Of a stretch of DNA of 64,000 bases, positions 53,645 to 62,716 are shown in pieces. A model generated the notes under the pieces. It saw nothing but the letters and a program-made list of their open reading frames with translations. It did no database searches and was not told the DNA's origin. The position numbers were made by a program, and so were the translations under genes. The DNA is from CALDTK01 sp965215215 (GTDB lineage: Bacteria; Bacteroidota; Bacteroidia; Chitinophagales; Saprospiraceae), in NCBI GenBank assembly GCA_965215215.1, contig OZ244043.1:2294001-2358000 (forward strand). Direction: 5' to 3'. The stretch's first letter is position 1. Every line of letters begins with the position of its first letter.

Positions 53645-54442
53645 TTACCTCTCGTCCGCTAGGCGCAGCAGGAGCTCCGGTTCGTTGGTGGTGATGAGCG
53701 CGAACCGCTCACCGAGCAACCAGCGTAGGTCGGCCTCCCCGTCGACCGTCCAGGCGTTGAGCGCGAGCCCGAGCTGTTTGGCCTCGGCGATCCACTCGGG
53801 GTGCTCGCGGAAAACCTCGAGGTTGTAATCGAGTCCCCCGATACCGTCGGCGGCGAGCTCGGCGGGCGCTTTGTCGCCCTCGAGGTACTCGGTGTGCGCG
53901 TAGGGGGCCGCCTCGCGGATGGCGAGCAACTCATCGTAGTCGAAACTGATGTAGGCGGTGCGGTCCCGCGCGCCGAGCGCTTCGACCAGCGCCACGGTAC
54001 GCCGAGCGATGTCGACGCCGCGCTCCCGGCCGGCGGGGGAGGGCTTGACCTCGCACACGAGTCGGGTCGACGGGTTTTCGCGCAAGCCTTCCGAAACGTA
54101 GCTCCGTAGCGTGGGCAGCGGCTCGCCGTTGGCGAGGGGGGTGGCGGCGAGCCGGGCGTAGGTGCTCGCTTCGATGTCGAGGCCGCCGTACTCGGCGTCG
54201 TGCGCGACCACGAGCGAATCGTCGGCCGTGCAGCGAACGTCGAACTCGGATCCGGTGCAGCCGAGCTCGATGGCGGCGCGCAGGGAGGCGAGGGAGTTTT
54301 CCGGGAGCTGCCGGGCCTTCCAGGCGCCGCGGTGGGCGACGACCGGGTTGGGGGCAAAAGACGTTTTGCCGAAAGGCTTAGTCGCACAAGCGATCAGGGA
54401 CGCGGCGAGCAACACCAGGGAGTAGCGAACGGGTGGATACAA
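53645..54442 (-). CDS. Glycerophosphodiester phosphodiesterase family protein
   Basis: 265 residues, N-terminal lipoprotein-like signal (LAASLIAC). GDPD core: VVAHRGAWKARQLPENSLASLRAAIELGCTGSEFDVRCTADDSLVVAHD with catalytic His pair and metal Glu/Asp, then RLVCEVKPSPAG and LNAWTVDGEADLRWLLGERFALITTNEPEL. Hydrolyses glycerophosphodiesters in the periplasm. It starts 21 bp after the rhodopsin stop and is probably the third gene of the ktrB-rhodopsin operon; the functional link is unclear. Confidence 0.9.
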   Translation of the reverse strand: MYPPVRYSLVLLAASLIACATKPFGKTSFAPNPVVAHRGAWKARQLPENSLASLRAAIELGCTGSEFDVRCTADDSLVVAHDAEYGGLDIEASTYARLAATPLANGEPLPTLRSYVSEGLRENPSTRLVCEVKPSPAGRERGVDIARRTVALVEALGARDRTAYISFDYDELLAIREAAPYAHTEYLEGDKAPAELAADGIGGLDYNLEVFREHPEWIAEAKQLGLALNAWTVDGEADLRWLLGERFALITTNEPELLLRLADER

Positions 54443-54463
54443 AGGACGGTACTTCGCCGAAAA

Positions 54464-55324
54464 TTACTCGGTCGGGAGCATCCCGATCTGCCGGTCGTAA
54501 TCGTAGCCTTCGGCCTTGCTGAGCTCCTGGGCCACGAGGGTGAGGTAGACGCCGTAGATCACCTTCGAGGCGACGTCGGCGACGGTGTACGTCATCTGCC
54601 GCGCCACCACGCCCGTCTCGTTGAAGAAGCCGCCGAAGGCGCCGAGGAGGTGGGGCATGAGGTAGGCGCCCGGGTACAGGAACCACGAGACCAGGAAGAG
54701 CACCCAGATGCTGTTGAGGTAGTTACGTGCTTTATCGGGCATGCCCTCGCGCCCTTCGGTAATCACCTTGCGCATGAGCCAGAGCACGTGGATGAAGAAC
54801 ACCGTCGAGATGGCACCCCAGATGAGGAAGAGGGTGAGGTTGGTGACCTCGTAGTACTGACCGATGTACCCGGTCACGATCATGAGCACGCCCGAGAACC
54901 AAAACTGGTTGCGGATGCTGCTGAAGCTGCTGCGTTTTAGCGTGACTACGAAAAGGATCTGAAACAGGAGCATCGGCACGTCGATGAGCCAGTTGAGGTA
55001 GCGGTAGCCGTTGTTGAAGAGGTCGGCGCCGGGCTTGAGGAAGTAGCGGGCCTGCTCGGTGTCGAACGCGAAGGACGCTCCCCAGCTCTGGGACTGCTCG
55101 TAGAGGAGGAGGAACGCGGAGACCATGACCACCACCGAGAGCACGGAGGAGATCCGGTACTTCGGCGCCACCGTTTTTAGCGTGAGCGCGTAGTAGAGCA
55201 ATCCGGCCAGCATGCACGCGTAGCCGAGGGTGAGGACGTGGGCCACCATCTGGTAGCCCATTTCGTCGTAGCCGGTGGTGATGCCGATGTAGTTCTCGAA
55301 GTTTGCGTTGCCGAGCTCTTCCAT
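54464..55324 (-). CDS. Light-driven sodium-pump rhodopsin (NDQ type, KR2-like)
   Basis: 286 residues from the ATG at 55324 (MEELGNANFENYIG, matching the N-terminus of KR2); the open frame extends 36 bp further to a GTG abutting the ktrB stop, less likely. Helix C reads YRYLNWLIDVPMLLFQ: Arg108, Asn111, Asp115, Gln122, the NDQ motif that defines Na+-pumping rhodopsins. Helix G has Asp250 and retinal Lys254 (ADVASKVIYG). KR2-type interface and Na+ site residues are kept (Tyr24, His29, Ser69, Asp101). At the cytoplasmic gate KR2 Asn61 and Gly263 are here Ser60 and Thr262. Pumps Na+ out under green light; H+ when Na+ is absent. Retinal from the divergent blh. Confidence 0.95.
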   Translation of the reverse strand: MEELGNANFENYIGITTGYDEMGYQMVAHVLTLGYACMLAGLLYYALTLKTVAPKYRISSVLSVVVMVSAFLLLYEQSQSWGASFAFDTEQARYFLKPGADLFNNGYRYLNWLIDVPMLLFQILFVVTLKRSSFSSIRNQFWFSGVLMIVTGYIGQYYEVTNLTLFLIWGAISTVFFIHVLWLMRKVITEGREGMPDKARNYLNSIWVLFLVSWFLYPGAYLMPHLLGAFGGFFNETGVVARQMTYTVADVASKVIYGVYLTLVAQELSKAEGYDYDRQIGMLPTE

Positions 55325-55360
55325 ACAGGGGCTGAGGTGAAATTTTCGAATAAGGTTCAC

Positions 55361-56719
55361 TCAGCGTTCGGATGACCCGTCCTCGTCCCCCGCGTCCGGG
55401 ACGAAGGCAAACGCGAAGGCGAGCACGCCGATGCGGCCGCAGAACATCAGCACCATCGCGATCACCTTACCGGCTTCGCTGAGTCCCGCGGTGAGTCCGC
55501 GGCTCAATCCCACCGTACCGAGCGCCGAGGTGGCCTCGAAGAGCACGTCCTCGAAGGGGCTCGCGGGCTCGGTAAACAGCAGCGCGGTGGCCCCGAAGAA
55601 GAGGATCGCGAGGTACAGGGCGAAGGCCGACGTGCTGATGTAGCTGCGGCGCTTGTCGATCACCTCCCCGTTGATGGTGGGCAGCGGGCGGGCGTGCAGT
55701 CGGGCCCACACGATGGCGGTGACCGTGACGAAGTGCGTGAGCTTGACCCCGCCCCCGGTACCGCTCGATACGGCGCCGCAGAACATCGCGAACAGGAGCA
55801 GCATCGAGAAGCCGCTACCGATCTCGTCGGTGGGTACGACGTTGAAGCCCACGGTGGTCAGGGCCGACCCCGCGGTGTAGAGTGCGGCCAAAACCGGCCT
55901 GTCCGCCCCGGCCACACCGGCGTCGAACAACCAGCCCAGGAGGGTGGCCGCCGACAGGATGCCCCCGAAGGCGAGCAGGATCGCTTTGGTGCGTTGGTCC
56001 ATCGATTTTAGGCCGCCCAGAAGGCGACTTCGCACCTCCGCGATCACCAGGAACCCCATGGACCCCGCCACCGACAGCGACAGTGTGGTGAGGCTCACGA
56101 GGGGAGTGTCGGAGTAGGCCTCGAGGTTGTCGGGGAAGGTCGAAAAGCCGGCCGTGCAAAAGCCGGACACGCTGTGGAAGGTGGCGTTGAAGAGGGCTTC
56201 ACCGAACGTCTGGCCACTGCCGTAAAACCCGGTGGTCAGCAGGGCAACACCGCTCGCCTCGCAAACGAAGACGAAGGTGCCGACCTGTCTGAGGAAATCG
56301 AACGGACTGAGGTCGTCGCCCTCGTCGAGCTTATCCCCGAGGAGCTCCCGCGCGCTTTCTTCCCCGCTCCTGAAGGTTTTCGCGGCGTAGTACGTGACCA
56401 GGAGCAGGTAGCCTAGGCCGCCGAGCTGGATGAGGAGCAGTACTACCCACTGGCCGAACCACGTGTACGTGTCCGCGAACGTAACGGTGGTCAAGCCCGT
56501 GGTCGACAGCGCCGAGACGACGGTGAACAGGTGGTCGAGCCAGTCGGCGGGGGGATCGCCGGCGGGGGCACCGTTGGTCGCGCCCGGCAACGACAGCGTT
56601 AGCCAGCCGGCGACGCCCAGGAGCCCGAAGCCCAGCATGATGCTCTGGCGCGGGGAGGCACCCAGCTTGAAGCGGTCCGCGAGGTCGGTCGTGCGAGGGG
56701 GGGATGGGGGCGTGGCCAT
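55361..56719 (-). CDS. ktrB: KtrB/TrkH-type potassium transporter
   Basis: 452 residues, the length of KtrB. Four pore loops each hold the K+-filter glycine: STTGLTTVTF, CTAGFSTF, LTTVGFNVV and LGTVGLSRG. Membrane helices fill the rest. KtrB needs a cytoplasmic KtrA-type RCK subunit, not seen in the window, and in characterised cases K+ uptake depends on Na+. First gene of an operon with the sodium-pump rhodopsin, whose ATG lies 36 bp after this stop. Divergent from blh (104 bp between starts). Confidence 0.9.
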   Translation of the reverse strand: MATPPSPPRTTDLADRFKLGASPRQSIMLGFGLLGVAGWLTLSLPGATNGAPAGDPPADWLDHLFTVVSALSTTGLTTVTFADTYTWFGQWVVLLLIQLGGLGYLLLVTYYAAKTFRSGEESARELLGDKLDEGDDLSPFDFLRQVGTFVFVCEASGVALLTTGFYGSGQTFGEALFNATFHSVSGFCTAGFSTFPDNLEAYSDTPLVSLTTLSLSVAGSMGFLVIAEVRSRLLGGLKSMDQRTKAILLAFGGILSAATLLGWLFDAGVAGADRPVLAALYTAGSALTTVGFNVVPTDEIGSGFSMLLLFAMFCGAVSSGTGGGVKLTHFVTVTAIVWARLHARPLPTINGEVIDKRRSYISTSAFALYLAILFFGATALLFTEPASPFEDVLFEATSALGTVGLSRGLTAGLSEAGKVIAMVLMFCGRIGVLAFAFAFVPDAGDEDGSSER

Positions 56720-56823
56720 GGTCAGAGGAGTAAGATCCGATTTGCGGGTGCATTGTTGCGGACCCTCCGCGATTGGTGTACGATGGGTTGAACCCCCCGC
56801 GCCCGGAGGCTATCCTACCTGGT
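56720..56823. promoter_or_regulatory. Divergent promoter region of ktrB-rhodopsin and blh
   Basis: The two transcription units point away from each other across this 104-bp gap, so they can be co-regulated. I see no certain promoter boxes or palindrome. Confidence 0.5.
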
Positions 56824-57801
56824 ATGGCCGAGCGTTTCGCGATGACGACCCCGGGGAGCTTCGATTCGTCTGCCGGTCGTCGGCTGGGCGTCGTGCTCGC
56901 GATAGGCCTCGGGCTGCTGGGCGTCTTCGCCGCGGCCGAGGGGCTCCGCCCCGGGGCCGGCGATTGGTTTGCGCTCGGGTTTATCCTCTGCGCGGGCTTC
57001 CCGCACGGGGCGGGGGATCTGTTCACGCTGCGCCGGCTCGGCGTCGGCGGGCGGGCGGGGGGGCTCCCGACGCTCGCGCTCTACCTGGCGGCGATGGGAC
57101 TGACCGCAGCGCTCTGGTGGGCCTGGCCCGCGGGCGGCCTGCTGGCCTTCGTGCTCGTATCGCTGCTGCACTTCGGGCAGGATCAGGCGGCGAGTCTGGG
57201 TTTGGGGGGGCGCGCACTGTGGGGGTACGCGGTCCCCTGGGGCACCTTCGTGCTCGGTGCACCGTTGGTTTGGCACCCGGATACGCTCCAGCCCGTACTC
57301 GCCGAAATGCTCGGGTTCACGCCCCCGGATTATTGGCTCGGTGCCGCGGTCGGCGCCGTGACCGGTATGGGCTCCGTGGCCCTCGCGCTCGCGTTGCGTA
57401 ACGCGTTCACCGATGCCGGTCCCGGGCTCGCGCGGAGGTGGAGGTGCGAGGTCGTCCTGATCCTCGTCCTGGCCGCCGCCTACCTGATCTTGCCCGGCCT
57501 GTGGGGCTTCGCGATCTTCTTTCTCGCGGTTCACGCCACGACCTCGATCGTCAATCAAGTGCAGTGGGAGGGCGCTCCGCTCAACGCCGAGGCCGTGGCC
57601 ACCTTCCTGCGGCGTGGCCTCCCCTACGCGGTCCTCGCCGTCGTGAGCATTTTGGCGCTCATCGCCGTGGGGCCCGGGCTCGAGTTCGGTCCGGTCTGGC
57701 TCGCGCGCTTCTTCATCCTGGTGAGCGTTTTCACCACGCCGCACGCCGCGGTCATCTACCTCGCCGAGGTCGACGCGCGCACGGATTCGACCCCGGGCTG
57801 A
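56824..57801 (+). CDS. blh: Blh/Brp beta-carotene 15,15'-dioxygenase
   Basis: 325 residues from the ATG at 56824 (other starts at 56773 GTG or 56842 possible). About eight to ten hydrophobic helices with the conserved histidines that hold the iron: GFPHGAGDLF, LLHFGQDQA, VHATTSIVNQ and TTPHAAVIYLAE. Cleaves beta-carotene into two retinals, the cofactor of both rhodopsins in the window. Carotenoid synthesis genes are not in the window. Confidence 0.92.
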   Translation: MAERFAMTTPGSFDSSAGRRLGVVLAIGLGLLGVFAAAEGLRPGAGDWFALGFILCAGFPHGAGDLFTLRRLGVGGRAGGLPTLALYLAAMGLTAALWWAWPAGGLLAFVLVSLLHFGQDQAASLGLGGRALWGYAVPWGTFVLGAPLVWHPDTLQPVLAEMLGFTPPDYWLGAAVGAVTGMGSVALALALRNAFTDAGPGLARRWRCEVVLILVLAAAYLILPGLWGFAIFFLAVHATTSIVNQVQWEGAPLNAEAVATFLRRGLPYAVLAVVSILALIAVGPGLEFGPVWLARFFILVSVFTTPHAAVIYLAEVDARTDSTPG

Positions 57802-57834
57802 ACTTCGCCCCGCTCCCGGCGCTACTCTTGGGCC

Positions 57835-59112
57835 ATGCCCACCGTCTCCCCCCGACCCTACCAGCTCATCGTCTTCGGCGCCACCGGTTTCACCGGCCAG
57901 CTCGTGGCCGCCTACCTCGCCGAGGCCTACGGCACCGACCAGCGGAAATTGCGCTGGGGCATCGGCGGCCGCGACGCGGACAAATTGGCCGACGTGCGCC
58001 ACGACCTCGGCGACTACGAGCTGCCCACCTTCATCGCCGACAGCCACGAGCCGGCGAGCCTGCACGCCATGTGCACTCAAGCGGACGCGATCTGCTCCAC
58101 GGTCGGTCCGTACGCGAAGCACGGCGAGGCGTTGGTCGCCGCCTGCGTGGGTGCCGGTACCGACTACTGCGACCTCACCGGTGAGGTCCCCTTCATCCGG
58201 CGCATGATCGATCGCCACCACGCGGGGGCGAAGGAAAAAGGGGTGCGGATCGTCAACGCCTGTGGGTTCGATTCGATCCCCTCCGATCTGGGGACCTACT
58301 TCCTGCAGCAGCAGGCGCAGTCCAAGCGGGGTGAGTTTTGCGGCAGCGTTCGCATGGCGGTGACCGGGGCGAAGGGGGGCTTCAGCGGCGGCACGTACGC
58401 GAGCTTGGTCAACGTTTTGGCGGAAGCCGATACCTCGCCGGAGGTGGCGGGGTGGCTCCGGGACCCGTACGCGCTCAACGGGCCGCAGCCGGCGGGCGGT
58501 TGCACGGCCCCGGACGTTCGCGGCGCGGAGTACCGGGCGGAGTTCGACGCCTGGACGGCCCCCTTCGTGATGGCGGGCATCAACACCCGGGTGGTGCGGC
58601 GCAGCGTCGCCCTACGCGAGTTCGACTACGGCCGGGACTTCTGCTACCAGGAGATGACGGCCACGGGCAAGGGCCTCCGGGGTCGCCTCGCGGCAAAACT
58701 CGCCTCGGCCGGGCTCGGCGCCGTGCTGGGGGCGGCGCCGGGGAGCAAGCTGGCCTCGTTGGTGCAGCGTTTCGCCCCCGAGGTGGGCGAGGGACCGGGC
58801 AAGCGGAAGCGGGAGGCGGGCTTCTTCCGGATGACCTTCGTGGGCACGTTCGCGGACGGGGAGACGATGGAGGTCAAGGTGTCGAGCGACCGGGACCCCG
58901 GTTACGGGAGCACGTCGCGGATGCTCGGCGAGGCGGCCGTGGCGTTGGCGGAGACGCGGGGCAAGGAGCGGCCCGGGGGGGTGTTGACGCCGAGTGTGGC
59001 CCTGGGCGAGGAGTTGTTGGCGCGGCTGCCGGGGCGGGCGGGGGTCCGGTTTGGGTTGGGGAGCCCGAGCCCGAACGGAAGACCGGGGAAACGGCCTGCA
59101 CTCGAACGTTAA
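57835..59112 (+). CDS. Saccharopine dehydrogenase-like / trans-acting enoyl reductase family
   Basis: 425 residues. N-terminal Rossmann motif IVFGATGFTGQLVAAYLAE, then LRWGIGGRDADKL, STVGPYAKHGEALVAACVGAGTDYCDLTGE and NACGFDSIPSDLGTYFL, the pattern of saccharopine-dehydrogenase-like oxidoreductases that include mycobacterial trans-acting enoyl reductases. Substrate unknown, perhaps lipid related. Three motif copies are inside (58333, 58413, 58685). Only 34 bp after blh, so possibly co-transcribed. Confidence 0.9.
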   Translation: MPTVSPRPYQLIVFGATGFTGQLVAAYLAEAYGTDQRKLRWGIGGRDADKLADVRHDLGDYELPTFIADSHEPASLHAMCTQADAICSTVGPYAKHGEALVAACVGAGTDYCDLTGEVPFIRRMIDRHHAGAKEKGVRIVNACGFDSIPSDLGTYFLQQQAQSKRGEFCGSVRMAVTGAKGGFSGGTYASLVNVLAEADTSPEVAGWLRDPYALNGPQPAGGCTAPDVRGAEYRAEFDAWTAPFVMAGINTRVVRRSVALREFDYGRDFCYQEMTATGKGLRGRLAAKLASAGLGAVLGAAPGSKLASLVQRFAPEVGEGPGKRKREAGFFRMTFVGTFADGETMEVKVSSDRDPGYGSTSRMLGEAAVALAETRGKERPGGVLTPSVALGEELLARLPGRAGVRFGLGSPSPNGRPGKRPALER

Positions 59113-59119
59113 CCTCCCG

Positions 59120-59641
59120 CTAGAAAGCCACGAAGCCACGCTCTTGCAAAACGACGAGCGTCGTCATGGCGGAGAGGGCCGGGGTTACGAGTCCGTTGAG
59201 CTCGGTGTCGACGTCGATCCCCTGCCCGAGTGCGGACTGCGCGCAGACGTAGAACTCGACCTGGTGCTCCGAGAGGGTTGCCATGAGCGCCAGGTCGGCC
59301 GAGGGGTCGCCGTCCGTGCGGCGCGAGTGGGCTTCGGGGGACAAGGCGAGCGCGGTGGCACCGCCGTGGAGGACGCCGACGAGCTCGACGCTGTCCGCGG
59401 GCACGTCGGCGGCGGCGAGGAGGTTACGCAGGCGGGCGAGATACCAGAGGCCGTTGTTGACGCCGTCTTTTCGCTCGTCGCTGGCGAGGTCGAAGACGAT
59501 GCGGTGTTTCTGGTTGGGATCGGGTCGGAGGGCGGCGTCCGGGGCGGGGTAGACGGTACCGTAGGTGGGGATGAGGGGCGGTTCGCTTTGGGCCACGAGC
59601 GACAGTGAAGCTAGAAGAGATAGGAGGAGGGGTAAGCGCAT
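59120..59641 (-). CDS. Exported DsrE/DsrF-like protein
   Basis: 173 residues with a signal peptide (MRLPLLLSLLASLSLVAQS). DsrE-like fold: HRIVFDLASDERKDGVNNGLWYLARLRNLLAAADV, ELVGVLHGGATALAL, VEFYVCAQSALGQGIDVDTELNGLVTPALSAMTTLVVLQERGF, with the conserved Cys (YVCAQS) that carries persulfide in sulfur-relay members. Its periplasmic location is typical of the Bacteroidota group. Convergent with the preceding gene. Confidence 0.87.
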   Translation of the reverse strand: MRLPLLLSLLASLSLVAQSEPPLIPTYGTVYPAPDAALRPDPNQKHRIVFDLASDERKDGVNNGLWYLARLRNLLAAADVPADSVELVGVLHGGATALALSPEAHSRRTDGDPSADLALMATLSEHQVEFYVCAQSALGQGIDVDTELNGLVTPALSAMTTLVVLQERGFVAF

Positions 59642-59846
59642 GCTTGTCGGGGTTTAGGATCGGGCATATGTAATACTCAAACTTGATTCGCAGATAAGTA
59701 TACGCTTGCGTAAAGCCGTAAAAAGGCGGTGTACATAATGCTAACCCGTTTCTGTTATTTATCGATAGACTAGGCGGTTTCGGACTGTTTGTAGCTGAAA
59801 TTAAAGTACTCTCGCATCTCTCCTAGCTAGATAGCTCCCGTTTAGA

Positions 59847-60920
59847 ATGAAGTATTTTTGTTTGCTGCTCACTGCGGCTCTACTGACGTGCTGCGGTCAA
59901 GTTGCCGTAGCTCAAGATCTCCTCATTCACGAGATCGCTCAGCCGAGAGATTCGGCGAATGCAAAGTTTGTCGAGCTGATGAACTCCGCTGAAGACTCGC
60001 TCGATGTTAGCGGGTACAAGCTGCGGGGCTTTTTCAACCGGAAGACAACCTCCTCCCTTACGCCGTACACGTTTCCAGAAGGTACCGTTCTAGCTCCTAA
60101 GCAGCTATATACCATCGGTCGGGTAGATTCGATCTTTCGGTCTTACTATCCGTGCGGAGCCGACGGGTACTCAACGACGGTAACGGCGAATGGGGACGAT
60201 GTCTATGCCGTATTCAATAGGGACAGTGTAATCGTAGATATATACGGCCGAAGAGGGGTGGATCCGGATAGCTTGGAATGGCACTTCAAGGAGTCGATTG
60301 TCCGCAGGACCGATTTTACTCCCAACTTCGGTAGTTACGATCCGGGGGATTTTGAGATTATAACGCCCGGGTTCCCGTCCGAGGCTACTCCCTGTGAAGA
60401 GTTCCCTACCCCATTCCCCGTTACCCTAATTTCGTTTACCGGTCGGCTGGAGCCAGAAGGCGTAGTCCTCGAGTGGTCGACCGCGCAGGAGATCGACAAC
60501 GATTACTTCGCCTTAGAGCACAGTGACGACAGCGTCGAGTACGCCGAGATCACGAGCGTCCCCGCGGGAGACCCCGCCGGAGACGACTACCGTTACACCT
60601 TCGTGGACCCCGCCGCGGGTATCCACTACTTCCGGCTGCGCCAGGTCGACCTAGACGGTACCGTGGACACCACGGCGACCATCAGCGTCCGGGTAGCCGG
60701 CAGCGAAGTGGGGTTTGGTCTGGCCGCGAACGTGGTCGACGACGAGTTGGTCGTCTCGCGAGCCTCGGACCGTGCCTTGTTCGTGATCGCCGCGGACGGG
60801 CGGTTGGTGGATCGCTTCGAAGGATTAAGCGGGCAAAATCGACTATCCGTACGCGATCTACCGGCCGGTATTTACGTGCTGTCGGATGGGGAAGTGAGTC
60901 TTCGTTTTCTGCGGCCGTAG
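59847..60920 (+). CDS. Lamin-tail-domain protein with T9SS-type C-terminal domain
   Basis: 357 residues with signal peptide (to VAVAQ). Lamin tail domain about 25-170 (LLIHEIAQPRDSANAKFVELMNSAEDSLDVSGYKLRGF). A fibronectin-like stretch PVTLISFTGRLEPEGVVLEWSTAQEIDNDYFALEHS follows, then a C-terminal sorting domain with ADGRLVDRFEGLSG and LPAGIYVLSDGEVSLRFLRP, as for type IX secretion. Probably surface exposed or released. Base composition of the first half is less G+C-rich than in neighbours. Confidence 0.85.
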   Translation: MKYFCLLLTAALLTCCGQVAVAQDLLIHEIAQPRDSANAKFVELMNSAEDSLDVSGYKLRGFFNRKTTSSLTPYTFPEGTVLAPKQLYTIGRVDSIFRSYYPCGADGYSTTVTANGDDVYAVFNRDSVIVDIYGRRGVDPDSLEWHFKESIVRRTDFTPNFGSYDPGDFEIITPGFPSEATPCEEFPTPFPVTLISFTGRLEPEGVVLEWSTAQEIDNDYFALEHSDDSVEYAEITSVPAGDPAGDDYRYTFVDPAAGIHYFRLRQVDLDGTVDTTATISVRVAGSEVGFGLAANVVDDELVVSRASDRALFVIAADGRLVDRFEGLSGQNRLSVRDLPAGIYVLSDGEVSLRFLRP

Positions 60921-61015
60921 CGCGCTCCGTGCTACCCGCCGATACACGACCGTTCAAGCTCGCGCTTTGAACCGCCCCGGCAGTACGAAAAGAAGAATGT
61001 ATGCATCTTTATCCG

Positions 61016-62716
61016 ATGCGCCGTCTCCTACTTTTTACCCTCGTGTTTGCCTATTTCGCTAACGCACAGGCCCAACAGGCGACCCACTACGTTTCTCCGA
61101 CTGGCGACGATGCCGCCGCCGGCACCAGCCCCGCCGCCGCGTGGCGCACCGTGCAGCACGCCATGGACGCGGCGCCCGCCGGCGCGACCGTCGAGATCGC
61201 CGACGGTACCTACGTCGAGCGCGTCGAGTGCAACGTGAACGGCACGGAGGAAGCCCCGACCACCTTCCGCGCGGCCACCCCGCGTCAAGCCGTGCTCGAC
61301 GGGAATTCCACCGGCGACGCCGACGCCGTCCTCGCGCTCCGGAACCGGAGCTACGTCACGATCGAAGGACTCGTCGTCACCAACAACAACCAGCCCGACG
61401 CGCAGGGGATCCTCGTCGAGGGCGCCGGCACCGACGTGACGCTGCGCGACAACGAGATCTACGGCATCAACTTCTCGGCGAACGCCGACGACGAGCCGAA
61501 CGAAAACACCAACGCGCAGCCGCTCATCGTGTACGGAACCGACGGGGAGACGCCGATCAACGACCTCGTGATCGAAGACAACCTGGTGCGCGACTGTCGA
61601 CCCGGGTACTCCGAAGGGGTAGCCCTCAACGGGAACGTGAAGCGTTTTCGCGTAAGCGGAAATACCGTGCACGATATCCGTAACATCGGAATGGATTTTA
61701 TCGGCTACGAGGGGACGGCGCCGGCTAGCGACCGGGCTCGCGACGGCTCGGTGACGGATAACTACGTGTACGACTGCCGCTCGCCCTACGCCACGGCGGC
61801 CGGCATCTACGTGGACGGGGGGCGGAACATCAGCATCGAGCGCAATCGGGTCACGGGCTGTCAGTGGGGGATCGAGATCGGCGCCGAGGCCGTCGGGAGA
61901 GACGCCCGGGAGATTGCCGTCCGCAACAATTTCGTCTACCTGAACGACGACGGCGGACTTCAGATCGGCGGCTTCGACTACCCCAACGGCAGCGGCATCG
62001 TCGTCGCGTCCGTGGTGGAGGGCAACAGCTTCTACGCCAACGACGCCGTAGAGGGCGGGGTCGGCGGGGTTACCGGGGAGCTCAGCGTCAGCGCCACCGA
62101 CGACGTGCGGATCACCGGCAACATCTTCTGGGTCGAAAACCCGGCCGGCCTCGCGCTCTACAACGAGCGGGATAAACTGGACGCGGCACTCGACTACAAC
62201 CTCTGGTACGCTGCGGGCCCGGTCGAGTTCGAGCTCGGCAGCGATGCGTACGTAGGTTTCGCGGCGTACCAAACCGCGACCGGGCAGGACGGCAACGGAG
62301 CATTCGCCGATCCTCAGTTCGTGGATGCCGCCGCCGGCGACCTCCACCTCGCGGAGGGAAGCCCCGCCCGAGACGCCGGCGACCCCGCCTTCTCGGACGA
62401 GAAGGCGACCGACTTCGACGGCGATCCGCGCGTCGCGGCCGGCCGCGTGGATGCGGGTGCGGACGAGTACGACGCAACTTCCCCGGTAAGTGACGTCAGC
62501 GTACGGCCCGACGTGCGCGCCGTCGTTACGGGAGGCGAGATTCGGCTCATCGGCCTGTCCGAGCCCGCGCAACTCAGCGTTTACGACCGCACGGGCCGGC
62601 GGCTGACCGGTTCCTCCGGAAGTACGATCGACGCCCGTACCTGGCTCCCCGGCGTCTATCTCGTCCGCTACACCACGGCGCAGAGCAACGGCACCCTCCC
62701 CGTCGTACTCGACTAG
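61016..62716 (+). CDS. Secreted right-handed parallel beta-helix protein, T9SS cargo
   Basis: 566 residues from the ATG at 61016 giving signal peptide MRRLLLFTLVFAYFANAQAQ. Starts with the HYVSPTGDDAAAGTSPAAAWRTVQHAM module typical of polysaccharide-lyase-like beta-helix proteins, then about 330 residues of NxV/NxI beta-helix turns (VVTNNN, LVRDC, NYVYDC, NRVTGC, NNFVYLN). The end (SVYDRTGRRLTGSS, LPGVYLVRYTTAQSNGTLPVVLD) is a T9SS sorting domain. Could bind or cleave acidic polysaccharides. Overlaps the convergent GH13 stop by 4 bp. Confidence 0.85.
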   Translation: MRRLLLFTLVFAYFANAQAQQATHYVSPTGDDAAAGTSPAAAWRTVQHAMDAAPAGATVEIADGTYVERVECNVNGTEEAPTTFRAATPRQAVLDGNSTGDADAVLALRNRSYVTIEGLVVTNNNQPDAQGILVEGAGTDVTLRDNEIYGINFSANADDEPNENTNAQPLIVYGTDGETPINDLVIEDNLVRDCRPGYSEGVALNGNVKRFRVSGNTVHDIRNIGMDFIGYEGTAPASDRARDGSVTDNYVYDCRSPYATAAGIYVDGGRNISIERNRVTGCQWGIEIGAEAVGRDAREIAVRNNFVYLNDDGGLQIGGFDYPNGSGIVVASVVEGNSFYANDAVEGGVGGVTGELSVSATDDVRITGNIFWVENPAGLALYNERDKLDAALDYNLWYAAGPVEFELGSDAYVGFAAYQTATGQDGNGAFADPQFVDAAAGDLHLAEGSPARDAGDPAFSDEKATDFDGDPRVAAGRVDAGADEYDATSPVSDVSVRPDVRAVVTGGEIRLIGLSEPAQLSVYDRTGRRLTGSSGSTIDARTWLPGVYLVRYTTAQSNGTLPVVLD

